Positions 10,101-17,498 of a stretch of 64,000 nt of DNA are shown here, piece by piece. Below the pieces are notes generated by a model. That model was not told the origin of the DNA and searched no databases. It saw only the letters and a list, made by a program, of their open reading frames with translations. Both the position numbers and the translations under genes were made by a program. How positions within the stretch are numbered: the stretch's first letter is position 1; each line of letters starts with the position of its first letter. Source of the stretch: JBEKTW01 sp049515655 (GTDB taxonomy: Bacteria > Bacteroidota > Ignavibacteria > UBA10030 > SZUA-254); NCBI GenBank assembly GCA_049515655.1, contig JBEKTW010000004.1, positions 62,001 to 126,000 of the forward strand, read 5' to 3'.

Positions 10101-10169
10101 TCGAGTATCTTGTTGCTTTACATTCTGCCCGTCTTGCTTTCCCTCCAGCGAAAAAACCCGAACCAATAG
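7128..10169 (+). CDS. RND-family efflux pump permease
   Basis: Permease of 1013 residues, full length for AcrB/CusA-type pumps, with about 12 membrane helices and two large periplasmic loops. The proton-relay pair is visible in TM4 (GLIIDDVIVIAEN, Asp399-Asp400), followed by a conserved ENAFRHSERE. The porter region has FMPEMDEGAFILDYASPPGT, reminiscent of both heavy-metal (HME) and hydrophobe (HAE) branches, so I do not assign a substrate. It starts inside the adaptor's stop codon and ends the operon; a hairpin follows at 10187-10214. Energy comes from the proton gradient by family precedent. Confidence 0.94.
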   Translation: MTFTEKLEHHPRAVIFTITVLAIAGVVAALNLPVSIFPDITFPRIVILADNGEDPPERVMVTLTKPLEEAVNSIPGVRSVRSKTARGAAEISINFDWGTDIILSQQLLQAKISSIRNQLPANANILVERMNATFFPIMGYSLTSDSTSLVDLRDIALYTIRPAFSRIRGVSQIKVTGGRTREFLVTIDPSKCASYHLDIRQVSEALQKTNIVEAIGLMDANYHLNLTLVDNMYSSLEALRNSVVTTRGTTPVILSDIATIAPAEKDEYIRVTADGKEAVLVSILRQPDGNSVQIAEDVKRMLSELRTQIPAGVHIANFYDESIIINDSLYALRDSIVVGVALAILILVIFLRNWPVTIIVAIVIPVTVAITLLLLSVFNLTLNIMTLGGIAGSIGLIIDDVIVIAENAFRHSERERVTIIESVRTSIPEMLPAIIGSSAATIVIHIPFAFLSGVTGAFFRSLSLTMALTLIISFILSVVLVPLLMKFFIRTPVPRQHETGTEGGIYSSYRASLRFLLAHRSLIVLPVTALILGGYFVYRQLGSEFMPEMDEGAFILDYASPPGTSLNETHRMLNAIEKLIMDLPEVESYSRRTGTELGFFITEPNTGDYLIKLKKKRSRSADEIIDDLRARIEASQPALRIEFGQAIQDLVGDLTTVPSPIEIKVFGENKLLIESTARKIAETIETVPGVVDVFNGITISGPAYVISFDERAIGRAGLTVDDLQAILQNDIQGTVASSIQRGEKLIGIRVRLPDSYRTRADQLSSLRILSPNGGTYLLGSLASITVDPGQSEVARQNLKQMVAVTARLSERDLGSAVREIQQRIRQRVVLPLGVTLQYGGEYETQQESFISLLKILAAASLLVFLVLIMEFESFRIPVLVYFVTLLSLFGVFFALWVTKVNLNISSFMGAILIVGIVGENSIFLVHFFKKFENSGLPRVEAVVEAGVIRFRPIIMTAIAAICALLPLAVGFGAGAQMQQPLAIAIIGGFSLSSILLLYILPVLLSLQRKNPNQ

Positions 10170-10186
10170 CTTGCGTTCCCGATGAA

Positions 10187-10214
10187 ATCCTCTCCCCTGT
10201 ATGCCGGAGAGGAT
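10187..10214. terminator. Perfect hairpin between convergent genes
   Basis: ATCCTCTCC and its exact reverse complement GGAGAGGAT are separated by 10 nt, lying between the 3' ends of the RND pump and the convergent MFS gene. There is no T-tract on either side, so it may be a 3'-end stabilising or bidirectional stop structure rather than a classical intrinsic terminator. Confidence 0.45.
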
Positions 10215-10233
10215 CGCACTCCCGGGGAGAATG

Positions 10234-11502
10234 CTATCCCGGATTCACTTCATCTTCGACCGTTATCACTTCTACGACGGGAACCGGTTCCTCAACGTAC
10301 GAAGAGAGTGTGCGCACGGCAAAGAGAACGCTGAACACCGTGAGGACCGCCCCCGCAAGGAACGGCGCGCCCGCGAAATAGATGGGAGCATTCCCGCCCG
10401 TGAAATATGCAAATAGATTGGTCATCACCGGCGGACCGATGATGGCGGTGACACTCATGAGACTGGTCAAGGCTCCCTGCAATTCCCCCTGCTCGTTGGC
10501 GGGCACCTCTGTGGAAATGAGTCCTTGCAGGGCTGGCCCGGCAATGCTCCCGAGTGAATACGGTACGAGAATGGCAAACATCATCCAGCTCTTTGTCGCA
10601 AAGGCAAACAGCAAGAACCCTATTCCGTTCATGGTGAGACCGATGTAGACGGACCATTTCAATCCCAGCTTCGGGATAATGGTTCGGATTAATCCCCCCT
10701 GAACAATTGCGACCAGAAGTCCAATCGCCCCGAGAGATATACCGACCATTGTCGAATCCCACTTGAATTGCTCCATCGTAAAGTACGTCCATGTGCTTTG
10801 AACCGCATACGCGGCGACGTAAATAAGCACCATGGACTCAATGAGTCCGGCAACGACCGGATACTTTTTCAGTTGCCGTAGAGAGCCCATGGGGTTGGCA
10901 CGCTTCCACTCGAACGGACGCCGGTGTTCCTTCCCGAGCGATTCGGGAACGACGAAAAATCCATAGACCCAGTTGAGGAGAGTAAGCCCGGCGGCCGCAA
11001 GGAAGGGTACGCGGGAACCATACTGGCCGAGCACACCGCCGACAACAGGTCCGATGATGAATCCAAGCCCGAACGCGACGCCAATCATCCCGAAATTCTG
11101 CGCGCGTTTCTCGGGAGCGCTGATATCGGCAATGTAAGCGGCGCCGGTTGTAAAACTGGCACCCAGGATCCCTGCAAGAAATCGGCCAACGAAAAGCCAT
11201 CCGATAGTCGGCGAAAAGGCAAGAAAGATATAATCGATACCCAGCCCGAAGACGGAGACGAGGAGCACCGGGCGCCGCCCGAAGCGGTCACTGAGATTTC
11301 CCATCACCGGCGAGCATACAAACTGCATCACCGAATAGGTGAACATGAGCCATCCCCCGTACAGAGAAGCATCGCTCATCGTGCCATGGATCAGCTCGCC
11401 GATGAGTTTAGGAACAACCGGAATGATAATGCCGATACCCGTGACATCGATCAGCAACGTCACGAATATGAAACCCAAGGCTGCCTGTCGTTCTTTGTGC
11501 AT
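10234..11502 (-). CDS. MFS transporter, TetA-like (TCR/Tet family)
   Basis: Protein of 422 residues with 12 predicted membrane helices. The loop 2-3 motif GNLSDRFGRRPVLL (motif A) is intact, and GAAYIADISAPEKRAQNFG with the following GVAFGLGFIIGPVVGG matches the TetA-type proton-drug antiporter subgroup. Family members export tetracyclines or other small molecules by proton exchange, but most environmental homologues have unknown substrates, so resistance should not be assumed. It is convergent with the RND operon and stands alone; its upstream side is a dispersed repeat (11577-11695). Confidence 0.92.
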   Translation of the reverse strand: MHKERQAALGFIFVTLLIDVTGIGIIIPVVPKLIGELIHGTMSDASLYGGWLMFTYSVMQFVCSPVMGNLSDRFGRRPVLLVSVFGLGIDYIFLAFSPTIGWLFVGRFLAGILGASFTTGAAYIADISAPEKRAQNFGMIGVAFGLGFIIGPVVGGVLGQYGSRVPFLAAAGLTLLNWVYGFFVVPESLGKEHRRPFEWKRANPMGSLRQLKKYPVVAGLIESMVLIYVAAYAVQSTWTYFTMEQFKWDSTMVGISLGAIGLLVAIVQGGLIRTIIPKLGLKWSVYIGLTMNGIGFLLFAFATKSWMMFAILVPYSLGSIAGPALQGLISTEVPANEQGELQGALTSLMSVTAIIGPPVMTNLFAYFTGGNAPIYFAGAPFLAGAVLTVFSVLFAVRTLSSYVEEPVPVVEVITVEDEVNPG

Positions 11503-11576
11503 ATCTATTGGTGTTCGTTGTAATCCGGTGAACTGTGTGGCGGTCTTGAGCCCTCGCCGGCCCAGGAGGGACTAAA

Positions 11577-11695
11577 ATAAACCGCAGGGATCGCAAAGCT
11601 CATTTATGGCCGAGGCCAATTCTCTTGGCGAACTTTGCGAGTCTTCTCTTTGCGTCCTCTGCGTTAAATCTTTTAACCGCAGAGAGCGCAAAGGG
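11577..11695. repeat. CCGCAGAG/GCAAAG dispersed repeat, copy 1
   Basis: Fills most of the gap between the MFS gene and the redoxin gene. It is built from words such as AACCGCAGAGAGCGCAAAG, AACTTTGCGAG and TCTTTGCGTCCTCTGCGTTAA arranged as imperfect inverted and direct copies. The same words recur at 54711-54822. No open reading frame is supported here. Confidence 0.6.
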
Positions 11696-11750
11696 TTTGG
11701 TCACGCTGGACTTGCCTGCGAGCCTTCACTTCCGTACGATGGTGTCTCGC

Positions 11751-12311
11751 TCAGCTACCCAGTAGGCGTTTAAAATCGTCCTCCAGCAATGAGAACCCGA
11801 GTTCCCCGTAATGAAACTTCCTGATGACGCCCTGCCGGTCGATGATGAAGGTGCTCGGCCAGAACTGAACGTGGTAAAGATTCCATGTGGCATACCCATT
11901 GTCTGTCACAACGGGAAATTCTATCCCGTGGGTGCCTACAAACCGCTGCAGCGAGAGCACATTCTTCTCTTCATTGGTTTCCGGCGTATGGACAGCGATG
12001 AAGACCACTCCTTTGTCGTTATACTTCTTGTACCAATCATTCAATGTCGGGAGGACGTGAAGGCAATTATCACATTTGAATGACCAGAAATCTATTACAA
12101 CGACCTTACCGCGCAATTGGTGCAGCGATAACGGGGTGGAATTGATCCATGCGCCACCGTTAATATCCGGAGCGAGAATTCCCACCGCTTCTTTCGCTTT
12201 GGGATGCAGCATCGCGATGAAACGGTCCCTGTTGATGTAGAGCACGATAAAAATCGTGAGAGAAAGGATGATATTCAGCACCCGTAAGGGTTTTAGTATC
12301 GGGAGTTTCAT
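11751..12311 (-). CDS. Membrane-anchored thioredoxin-like (TlpA/redoxin) protein
   Basis: Protein of 186 residues. An uncleaved N-terminal membrane anchor (about 10-27) is followed by a thioredoxin fold with strand VVVIDFWSFKCDNC, where Cys80-Asp-Asn-Cys83 is the redox-active pair. The conserved cis-proline region FWPSTFIIDRQGVIRKFHYG is present. The CDNC pair differs from the CGPC of thioredoxin and from the second TlpA-like protein in this window. It probably faces the periplasm and handles thiol-disulfide exchange or cytochrome maturation by family analogy. It is transcribed apart from thiL, with 52 bp between them. Confidence 0.88.
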   Translation of the reverse strand: MKLPILKPLRVLNIILSLTIFIVLYINRDRFIAMLHPKAKEAVGILAPDINGGAWINSTPLSLHQLRGKVVVIDFWSFKCDNCLHVLPTLNDWYKKYNDKGVVFIAVHTPETNEEKNVLSLQRFVGTHGIEFPVVTDNGYATWNLYHVQFWPSTFIIDRQGVIRKFHYGELGFSLLEDDFKRLLGS

Positions 12312-12362
12312 TCGCAGTCAGCTAGTGCGGAAGGATTTGCATATTGGCCGGGGTTCTAGAAA

Positions 12363-13427
12363 TCATTGCCGGAAGTGATCCCAACCGCCAAACTTCAACG
12401 CCTCCGCTTCCCCATTCTCGCGAACAAGCTCAATGCTTTCGCTCTTCTCCGTGACGCGACCAAGAATCGTCACGTCGTCGGTGAGGCACTCCAACTTTTC
12501 GAACTCTTCGTCGGTCGCGGCAAACAATAGCTCGTATTCTTCTCCTCCGTACAGCGCGTAATCGGTCGGGTGTTCGGAAAATTCTCTGGCAATCGTTTGC
12601 GTCACGGATTCGACTGGAATATTGTGTTCGTACACCTTCGCGCCGACGCCGCTGTTCAAACACATCCGGTGAACCTCAGAGGCGAGACCATCGCTGATGT
12701 CAATCATCGCATGGACAGAAACTCGATCGGCGATGAGTCTTGCAACGTCGAGTCGCGGCTTGGGCATGAGGTGTTTCTCGATAGCGGTTTTGTACGCTTC
12801 AAGGTTCAGCCGAAATTCTTCGGTTTGAGCGCTTTCTGCAAAACGACGCCTCTCGCGTTCCAGAATTCTCAGTCCTGCGTGCGAACTCCCCAGATGGCCG
12901 GTGACACACAGAAGGTCGCCGGGTTTTGCTCCCTTGCGATAGACAACGCGCTCCTCGGATGCCTCGCCCGTCATTGCGACGCTCAACATCATGTTGGCGA
13001 GAGAGGCGGTCGTATCGCCTCCAACGAGGAGGCATGAATACTTCTTGCAGGCGAACAACGCCCCTTCATACAACTCTTCGATCATCTCAACCGAGATTTT
13101 CGCCGGGAGGGATAATGACATCGTCGCATAGCGTGGAGTGCCGCCCATCGCTGCAATGTCGCTCAGGTTCGCGACCATTGCTTTCCAGCCCAAGTGTTTG
13201 AGAGACGTGAAGGTAAGGTCGAAATGCACGCCTTCGACGAACGCATCGGTGGTGAAGAGCTGAACCTTCCCGGGCGTCGGTCGAAACACGGCGGTGTCGT
13301 CAGATATTCCCAAAATCAAATTATCATGAACCGTTGCGTCGTCGACGTGAATATCCACGAGCCCGCGAATGCGCTCGATGAGCCCCACTTCTCCAATCGC
13401 TGATATTTCAGTACGCCGGGTTGACAT
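12363..13427 (-). CDS. thiL: Thiamine-monophosphate kinase
   Basis: Protein of 354 residues in the AIR-synthase-like ThiL family. It phosphorylates thiamine monophosphate with ATP to give the cofactor thiamine diphosphate. Family motifs are TTDAFVEGVHF near the N-terminus, the WKAMVANLSDIAAMGG helix, LLVGGDTTAS (metal and phosphate binding) and IDISDGLASEV. The preferred start is the ATG at 13427; one codon upstream is a TTG in the same frame. It has no other thiamine genes beside it. Confidence 0.95.
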   Translation of the reverse strand: MSTRRTEISAIGEVGLIERIRGLVDIHVDDATVHDNLILGISDDTAVFRPTPGKVQLFTTDAFVEGVHFDLTFTSLKHLGWKAMVANLSDIAAMGGTPRYATMSLSLPAKISVEMIEELYEGALFACKKYSCLLVGGDTTASLANMMLSVAMTGEASEERVVYRKGAKPGDLLCVTGHLGSSHAGLRILERERRRFAESAQTEEFRLNLEAYKTAIEKHLMPKPRLDVARLIADRVSVHAMIDISDGLASEVHRMCLNSGVGAKVYEHNIPVESVTQTIAREFSEHPTDYALYGGEEYELLFAATDEEFEKLECLTDDVTILGRVTEKSESIELVRENGEAEALKFGGWDHFRQ

Positions 13428-13539
13428 CAAAGGACGAAAACAATAATGGACAACTTACCGATTCGGAAAGTAAAATACAACCCACGAAACCACCGGGGAT
13501 GTGATAGACCGGAGGGATTTGTGAAGAATGGAAATGGTT

Positions 13540-14106
13540 CTAATTCAGGAGCGGGGTAATGGCCTGGGCGAACATGTCCTTCGTTCTCGACCCCACGATG
13601 GTCTGGACAATCTTTCCCTGCCGGTCAATGATGAACGACGTAGGAACCGCCCTGATGGAGCCAAACGCGTCTTCGAGGTCGGAATTCGAGATGACAATCT
13701 GGTAAGGGATGCCATGCTGCCGGACAAACGACTTCACGTCGTTCACAACGTTACTCCCACGGTCAGTAGAAACTCCGATGACCAGCACACCACGATCGGC
13801 AAAATCATTGCTCAGCGCGATGAGGTCCGGCAACTCTTTCCGGCAGGGTCCGCACCACGTGGCCCAAAAATTCACGAGCGTTACCTTTCCACGAAACGAT
13901 TCCAAATCGACTTGTTTTCCGGAGGCATCGGTCCATGAAAAATTGGGGGCCTGGTCGCTTCGTTTCTCCACTTTGGTCACTTCAGCGACATTTTGCGCTG
14001 ACGGGGTCGCGGAGGTCTCTTGCTCGTCCGTTTTCTCTTTCTTAGCACAACCTGAAATGGTGAAAAGAAATACTGCTACCAAACTGAAAAGCTTTACTCT
14101 CTGCAC
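13540..14106 (-). CDS. TlpA-family thiol-disulfide lipoprotein in the sigma operon
   Basis: Protein of 188 residues when begun at the GTG at 14106, which is preceded by GGAG seven bases away and lies 4 bp after the anti-sigma stop; the frame stays open further upstream but would overlap that gene heavily. The signal peptide ends with lipobox TISGC (Cys20), so it is a lipoprotein. The thioredoxin domain has FWATWCGPC (Cys85, Cys88) and the cis-Pro region VPTSFIIDRQGK. It is the third gene of the sigma / anti-sigma operon, suggesting that the regulon concerns extracytoplasmic thiol stress. Confidence 0.9.
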   Translation of the reverse strand: MQRVKLFSLVAVFLFTISGCAKKEKTDEQETSATPSAQNVAEVTKVEKRSDQAPNFSWTDASGKQVDLESFRGKVTLVNFWATWCGPCRKELPDLIALSNDFADRGVLVIGVSTDRGSNVVNDVKSFVRQHGIPYQIVISNSDLEDAFGSIRAVPTSFIIDRQGKIVQTIVGSRTKDMFAQAITPLLN

Positions 14107-14110
14107 GCAG

Positions 14111-14938
14111 TTACTCCGTTTCTTTGAAAAAGTCGACAAGTTCGGGCTCACCCATGTCCGCGATGGCGCAGCACACTGTAGAATCAACGGTCCACACCAT
14201 GAGGGTACATCCGGCGCATTGTTTCTCGAAATACCATCCGGTGCGCAGGATCTCTCGCTTGACACTATCGGGAAGGCGCAGCGTATGGCCGTCCATCACC
14301 GATTGCAGTCTTGCTTGGTATAAATAAATGACGTTGTCTTTTTGCCGGTAGATAATGTGCGCAACATTCTCATCGTTATAGTGCGCTTGCATAGCGCCGA
14401 CCAAGCGGCCGTGTTTCAAGAGCGGAACATGTGTGTGAAATCCAACTTTCGGATCAATATAGCCTTTCACTTCCGACGGATCTTCCGAGGAGATCCCGGG
14501 AACAATCGTTCCTTTCAGCACTTCACCAAAGTTGTTGTACGTTTGATTGATGATGTTGTCATCGCTGGGCCGGACATGGGAATGTTGCGGTTTGAATGGA
14601 ATCAACACAATGAGGAAAAGCACGGCAATCGCGCCTGCGGCTGTGGCAAATGTTCTCCAGGTCGGCTGGAAGAGGAACTTCTTGATCTCAAACTGGGGAA
14701 AACTGCCTGCCAGGGTTTTGGCCGAGAGTTGAATCCTCACGCGTTCGGCCAGCGCTTGCGGGGCGGGCACCCGGCTCATATGCAGTTTGAATGCGCGTTT
14801 TGTTATACGTTCGAGTTCAAATTCACTGCGGCAGGCGGGACACTTTTCGAAATGTTCTTGAAGCTGGGATTCATCGCCAACAGCGAGCTTTCCATCAACG
14901 GCTGGGGTTACAAGTTCCAGCGCTTCTTTACAATCCAT
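14111..14938 (-). CDS. ZAS-type membrane anti-sigma factor
   Basis: Protein of 275 residues. The N-terminal cytoplasmic part has Cys3, His29, Cys33 and Cys36 (HFEKCPAC), the HxxxCxxC zinc-binding anti-sigma signature. Spacing of the four ligands matches that of RsrA-type redox anti-sigma factors. A membrane helix at about 96-115 and a C-terminal domain of about 155 residues follow; near its end are CAGC (Cys241/Cys244) and a CC pair. It lies 46 bp downstream of the sigma gene and 4 bp upstream of the TlpA-like gene. It should hold the sigma factor inactive at the membrane until a signal, possibly redox, releases it; the signal is inferred. Confidence 0.88.
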   Translation of the reverse strand: MDCKEALELVTPAVDGKLAVGDESQLQEHFEKCPACRSEFELERITKRAFKLHMSRVPAPQALAERVRIQLSAKTLAGSFPQFEIKKFLFQPTWRTFATAAGAIAVLFLIVLIPFKPQHSHVRPSDDNIINQTYNNFGEVLKGTIVPGISSEDPSEVKGYIDPKVGFHTHVPLLKHGRLVGAMQAHYNDENVAHIIYRQKDNVIYLYQARLQSVMDGHTLRLPDSVKREILRTGWYFEKQCAGCTLMVWTVDSTVCCAIADMGEPELVDFFKETE

Positions 14939-14984
14939 CGTTATTCCAATCTTCTATCAATATTCGATACGTTTCTTCCCGGAA

Positions 14985-15581
14985 TTACTCGTTCGTTACA
15001 TATCCCCGTTTCTTAGCATACTCAAATAATGTCGTGCGCAACATCTTCCGTCCTCTGTGTAACCGGGAACGCACCGTGCCGATTGGGCAATCAATGAATT
15101 CCGCTATCTCTTCGTACGTGAGCCCTTCGATATCACAGAGGATAACGACAGTCCGGAAATCTTCGGGAAGCGTTTCAAGCGCACGTGCGACATCGTCGTC
15201 GAGGAGGCCGCCGAAAATTTTTTCCTGAAGGTCATTCGGGTCGGCTGATTCAGCGCGGATGATGTTGTAGAAATTCTGAATGTCATTATAATCTACGGTA
15301 TCCGGTTCCCGCGTCTCCTTACGATAACGATTGATGTACGAATTCTTCATTATCCTAAACAACCACGCGCGGATGTTAGTTCCTTTTTCGTACTTGTCCC
15401 AGAAACGATAGGCCTTGAGATATGTTTCTTGCACAAGGTCGTCGGCATCGTCGGGACCACCGGTCATGCGGAGGGCATAATTGTAGAGAATGTCCATGTG
15501 CGGCAGGGCCTCCCGCTCGAACTCACCGTGCTTTTCGCGCGTAGCAGCTTTTGTTAAAAGTGGAACTATCGGAATGAGCAT
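14985..15581 (-). CDS. ECF-type RNA polymerase sigma factor
   Basis: Protein of 198 residues with sigma-70 region 2 (ALRMTGGPDDADDLVQETYL and RAWLFRIMKNSYINRYRK) and region 4 (LPEDFRTVVILCDIEGLTYE, then IAEFIDCPIGTVRSRLHRGR), and no regions 1 or 3. The region 2-4 linker is long and acidic (about residues 80-115). It heads an operon with its cognate zinc-binding anti-sigma factor and a TlpA-like lipoprotein. Linkage to a ZAS anti-sigma suggests the SigR/RpoE branch of ECF factors, which control stress genes. It probably autoregulates from the 278-bp divergent gap upstream. Confidence 0.95.
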   Translation of the reverse strand: MLIPIVPLLTKAATREKHGEFEREALPHMDILYNYALRMTGGPDDADDLVQETYLKAYRFWDKYEKGTNIRAWLFRIMKNSYINRYRKETREPDTVDYNDIQNFYNIIRAESADPNDLQEKIFGGLLDDDVARALETLPEDFRTVVILCDIEGLTYEEIAEFIDCPIGTVRSRLHRGRKMLRTTLFEYAKKRGYVTNE

Positions 15582-15639
15582 GAAATTGATTTAGAAATAG
15601 CCCGCAATATTCAGACACTGCGGAATCCTTTGCGCTTAA

Positions 15640-15668
15640 TTGATTCTTTTCAGCAGGAGACTTAAAAT
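15640..15668 (+). promoter_or_regulatory. Possible sigma-70 promoter for adenosine deaminase
   Basis: TTGATT and TAAAAT are separated by 17 bp on the plus strand, in the 278-bp divergent gap between the sigma factor gene and the adenosine deaminase gene. The leader would be about 185 nt. Hexamer match and spacing are seen; activity is inferred. Nothing else is recognisable in this gap. Confidence 0.25.
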
Positions 15669-15859
15669 GATACAAAAAAATGAGGTTATTCGCAAGACCT
15701 TGATTCTTAAGCGGATTCATTGCATTTCAGACGTGTTTTTCATACATTCAGGCGTGACGGCCCTGACAACCTGCAAGGAGTTGAACGATCCCCGGTTGGC
15801 CGAGAATGCGCGCTCTTCGGATACATCTTCGACATGTAACATAATCTATCACAATTCAA

Positions 15860-16954
15860 ATGAAATTATCAGATAAATTTATCCGGGAATTCCCCAAGGT
15901 TGTCCTCCATGATCATCTCGACGGCGGGCTCCGACCTCAAACGATCATCGAGCTGGCAAAGGACATTGGTTACAAGAAACTTCCAACAAAAGATACGGAC
16001 AAATTGGCAAAGTGGTTTCAACGCGGTGCCAGGCGGGGCAGCCTCGCGCTATACCTGGAAGGGTTTGCCCACACAACCGGTGTGATGCAAACGGAAGAAG
16101 CTCTTGAGCGCGTCGCATATGAAATGATGGAAGACATGCACAACGACGGCGTTGTCTATGTAGAAACCCGCTTCGCCCCCGTGTACCACACGAGCAAGGG
16201 ATTGCATTGGGAAGAAATTGTGACGGCGGTTCTGCGGGGACTGGAGCAAGGGGAAAGGGACTTTGGTGTTAAGTACGGATTGATCATCTGCGCGATGCGC
16301 AATATGAAACTCTCTCAGGAAATGGCGGAACTTGCGGTCGATTTCCGGGAACGCGGTGTCGTCGGATTCGATCTTGCCGGCGAAGAGGGCGGATACCCGC
16401 CCAAGAAGCACGTCGACGCGTTTCATTACATCCAGCGGGCGAATTTCAACATCACGATCCATGCGGGCGAAGCATTCGGGAAAGAATCAATCTGGCAGGC
16501 CATCCAGTGGTGCGGGGCGCACCGCATCGGACACGCGACACGGCTGATCGAAGATATGAAAATATCCGATGACGACCCGACGGAGGTTGTCAGCATGGGC
16601 TATCTTGCCCAGTACGTTCTCGACAAACGTATTCCTCTTGAAATGTGTCTCACAAGCAACGTCGACACCGGCGCGGTAAAGACCGTGGCTGAGCATCCTT
16701 TTGGCATTTACCACCGGTATAAATTCCGCGTTACACTCAATACGGACGACCGTTTGATGAGCAATACAACGATGACAAAGGAATTCAAGCTCGCCCACGA
16801 CACTTTCAAGCTCTCGCTCGACGCTCTCGAGAAACTCACGATCAATGCCATGAAAAGCGCCTTCATCCCATACAAGGAACGCATCGACATCATCTACAGT
16901 ACCATCAAGCCGGGATACGAGAAGGCCCGCCGGGAACTACCCCGTACCCGGTAG
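15860..16954 (+). CDS. Adenosine deaminase
   Basis: Protein of 364 residues in the metal-dependent amidohydrolase superfamily. Metal and catalytic motifs are HDHLDGG near the N-terminus, TIHAGEAFG with HRIGHATRL in the middle, and VTLNTDDRLMSNT (catalytic Asp region), in the order expected for adenosine/AMP deaminases. It would convert adenosine or deoxyadenosine to inosine and ammonia for purine salvage. Length fits bacterial Add. It stands alone, divergent from the sigma operon, with a strong hairpin just after its stop. Some homologues act on other purines, so exact substrate is family-level. Confidence 0.93.
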   Translation: MKLSDKFIREFPKVVLHDHLDGGLRPQTIIELAKDIGYKKLPTKDTDKLAKWFQRGARRGSLALYLEGFAHTTGVMQTEEALERVAYEMMEDMHNDGVVYVETRFAPVYHTSKGLHWEEIVTAVLRGLEQGERDFGVKYGLIICAMRNMKLSQEMAELAVDFRERGVVGFDLAGEEGGYPPKKHVDAFHYIQRANFNITIHAGEAFGKESIWQAIQWCGAHRIGHATRLIEDMKISDDDPTEVVSMGYLAQYVLDKRIPLEMCLTSNVDTGAVKTVAEHPFGIYHRYKFRVTLNTDDRLMSNTTMTKEFKLAHDTFKLSLDALEKLTINAMKSAFIPYKERIDIIYSTIKPGYEKARRELPRTR

Positions 16955-16967
16955 GTCAGACGTTCCC

Positions 16968-16997
16968 GTATGGTCAGACATTCTTGTCTGACCATAC
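16968..16997. terminator. Perfect 13-bp hairpin after adenosine deaminase
   Basis: GTATGGTCAGACA, a TTCT loop and the exact complement TGTCTGACCATAC start 14 bp after the adenosine deaminase stop. There is no T-run, so it resembles a palindromic intergenic repeat that could serve as a 3'-end structure. Confidence 0.5.
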
Positions 16998-17061
16998 GTG
17001 TCGAAGACTCGGAAGTGCCTCAGTTCAAAGTCGTATCGTCCTCTCCTGACCCCCTCTTGTA

Positions 17062-17087
17062 TTCTCCCCCTTGAATAAGGGGGAGAA
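17062..17087. repeat. Perfect 11-bp hairpin TTCTCCCCCTT
   Basis: TTCTCCCCCTT, a GAAT loop and AAGGGGGAGAA form a perfect stem in the 323-bp gap between adenosine deaminase and rpmH. It is a stable palindrome with no coding context; a role as terminator or repeat relic is open. Apart from this, the hairpin at 16968 and the rpmH promoter, the gap shows nothing. Confidence 0.5.
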
Positions 17088-17170
17088 GTTTCCTCCGCTT
17101 ACCTAGGAGAGGACGGAAGGATCGGTCGGGTACAGCAATAAAACCGATTCACTATCGAAAATGTGTGTGT

Positions 17171-17199
17171 TTGTTTTTCAACCATATTTTTCATAATTT
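17171..17199 (+). promoter_or_regulatory. Candidate rpmH promoter
   Basis: TTGTTT and TAATTT are spaced by 17 bp, about 79 bp before the rpmH start codon, in an AT-rich stretch. The -10 side (TAATTTAA) also resembles the Bacteroidota TAnnTTTG element. A strong promoter is expected for the ribosomal protein gene. Confidence 0.35.
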
Positions 17200-17277
17200 A
17201 ATTATCTAGAGGGTTGCGACGTGCAATCCTCTTTTTTGTGTAAAACGTGAAGCAATAGCAGTTTTTAAGGAGAACAC

Positions 17278-17424
17278 ATGAAGCGAACCTTCCAGCCGAG
17301 CAACCGTCATCGAAAGAATACCCACGGGTTCCGGGAGCGGATGAAGACGAAAGACGGACGAAAGGTCCTCGCGCGCCGCCGTGCCAAGGGCCGTTGGAAA
17401 CTCACCGTCAGTGATGAGCGATAA
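17278..17424 (+). CDS. rpmH: Large ribosomal subunit protein bL34
   Basis: A 48-residue, very basic protein beginning MKRTFQPSNRHRKNTHGFR and containing RMKTKDGRKVLARRRAKGR, the invariant L34 sequence. It follows an AAGGAG ribosome site five bases before ATG. It is a structural protein of the 50S subunit. Position directly before rnpA is the classical arrangement near the chromosome origin. dnaA, which often precedes it, is not here: the upstream neighbour is adenosine deaminase. Confidence 0.97.
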   Translation: MKRTFQPSNRHRKNTHGFRERMKTKDGRKVLARRRAKGRWKLTVSDER

Positions 17425-17498
17425 TGCCGTCGTTAACCGCCGTGTAGGCACGAACCGGAAGGGCAATCCCCTGCCGTTCGCGGGCTGAGGCATGTGAA

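Noticed and set aside
10234..11502. Calling the MFS gene a tetracycline-resistance determinant
   Set aside because: The TetA-like signature defines a broad transporter group; no mobile element or regulator (tetR) is adjacent.
15640..15876. Possible 78-codon gene between the sigma factor and adenosine deaminase
   Set aside because: No recognisable family and no good ribosome site; it overlaps the likely promoter region.
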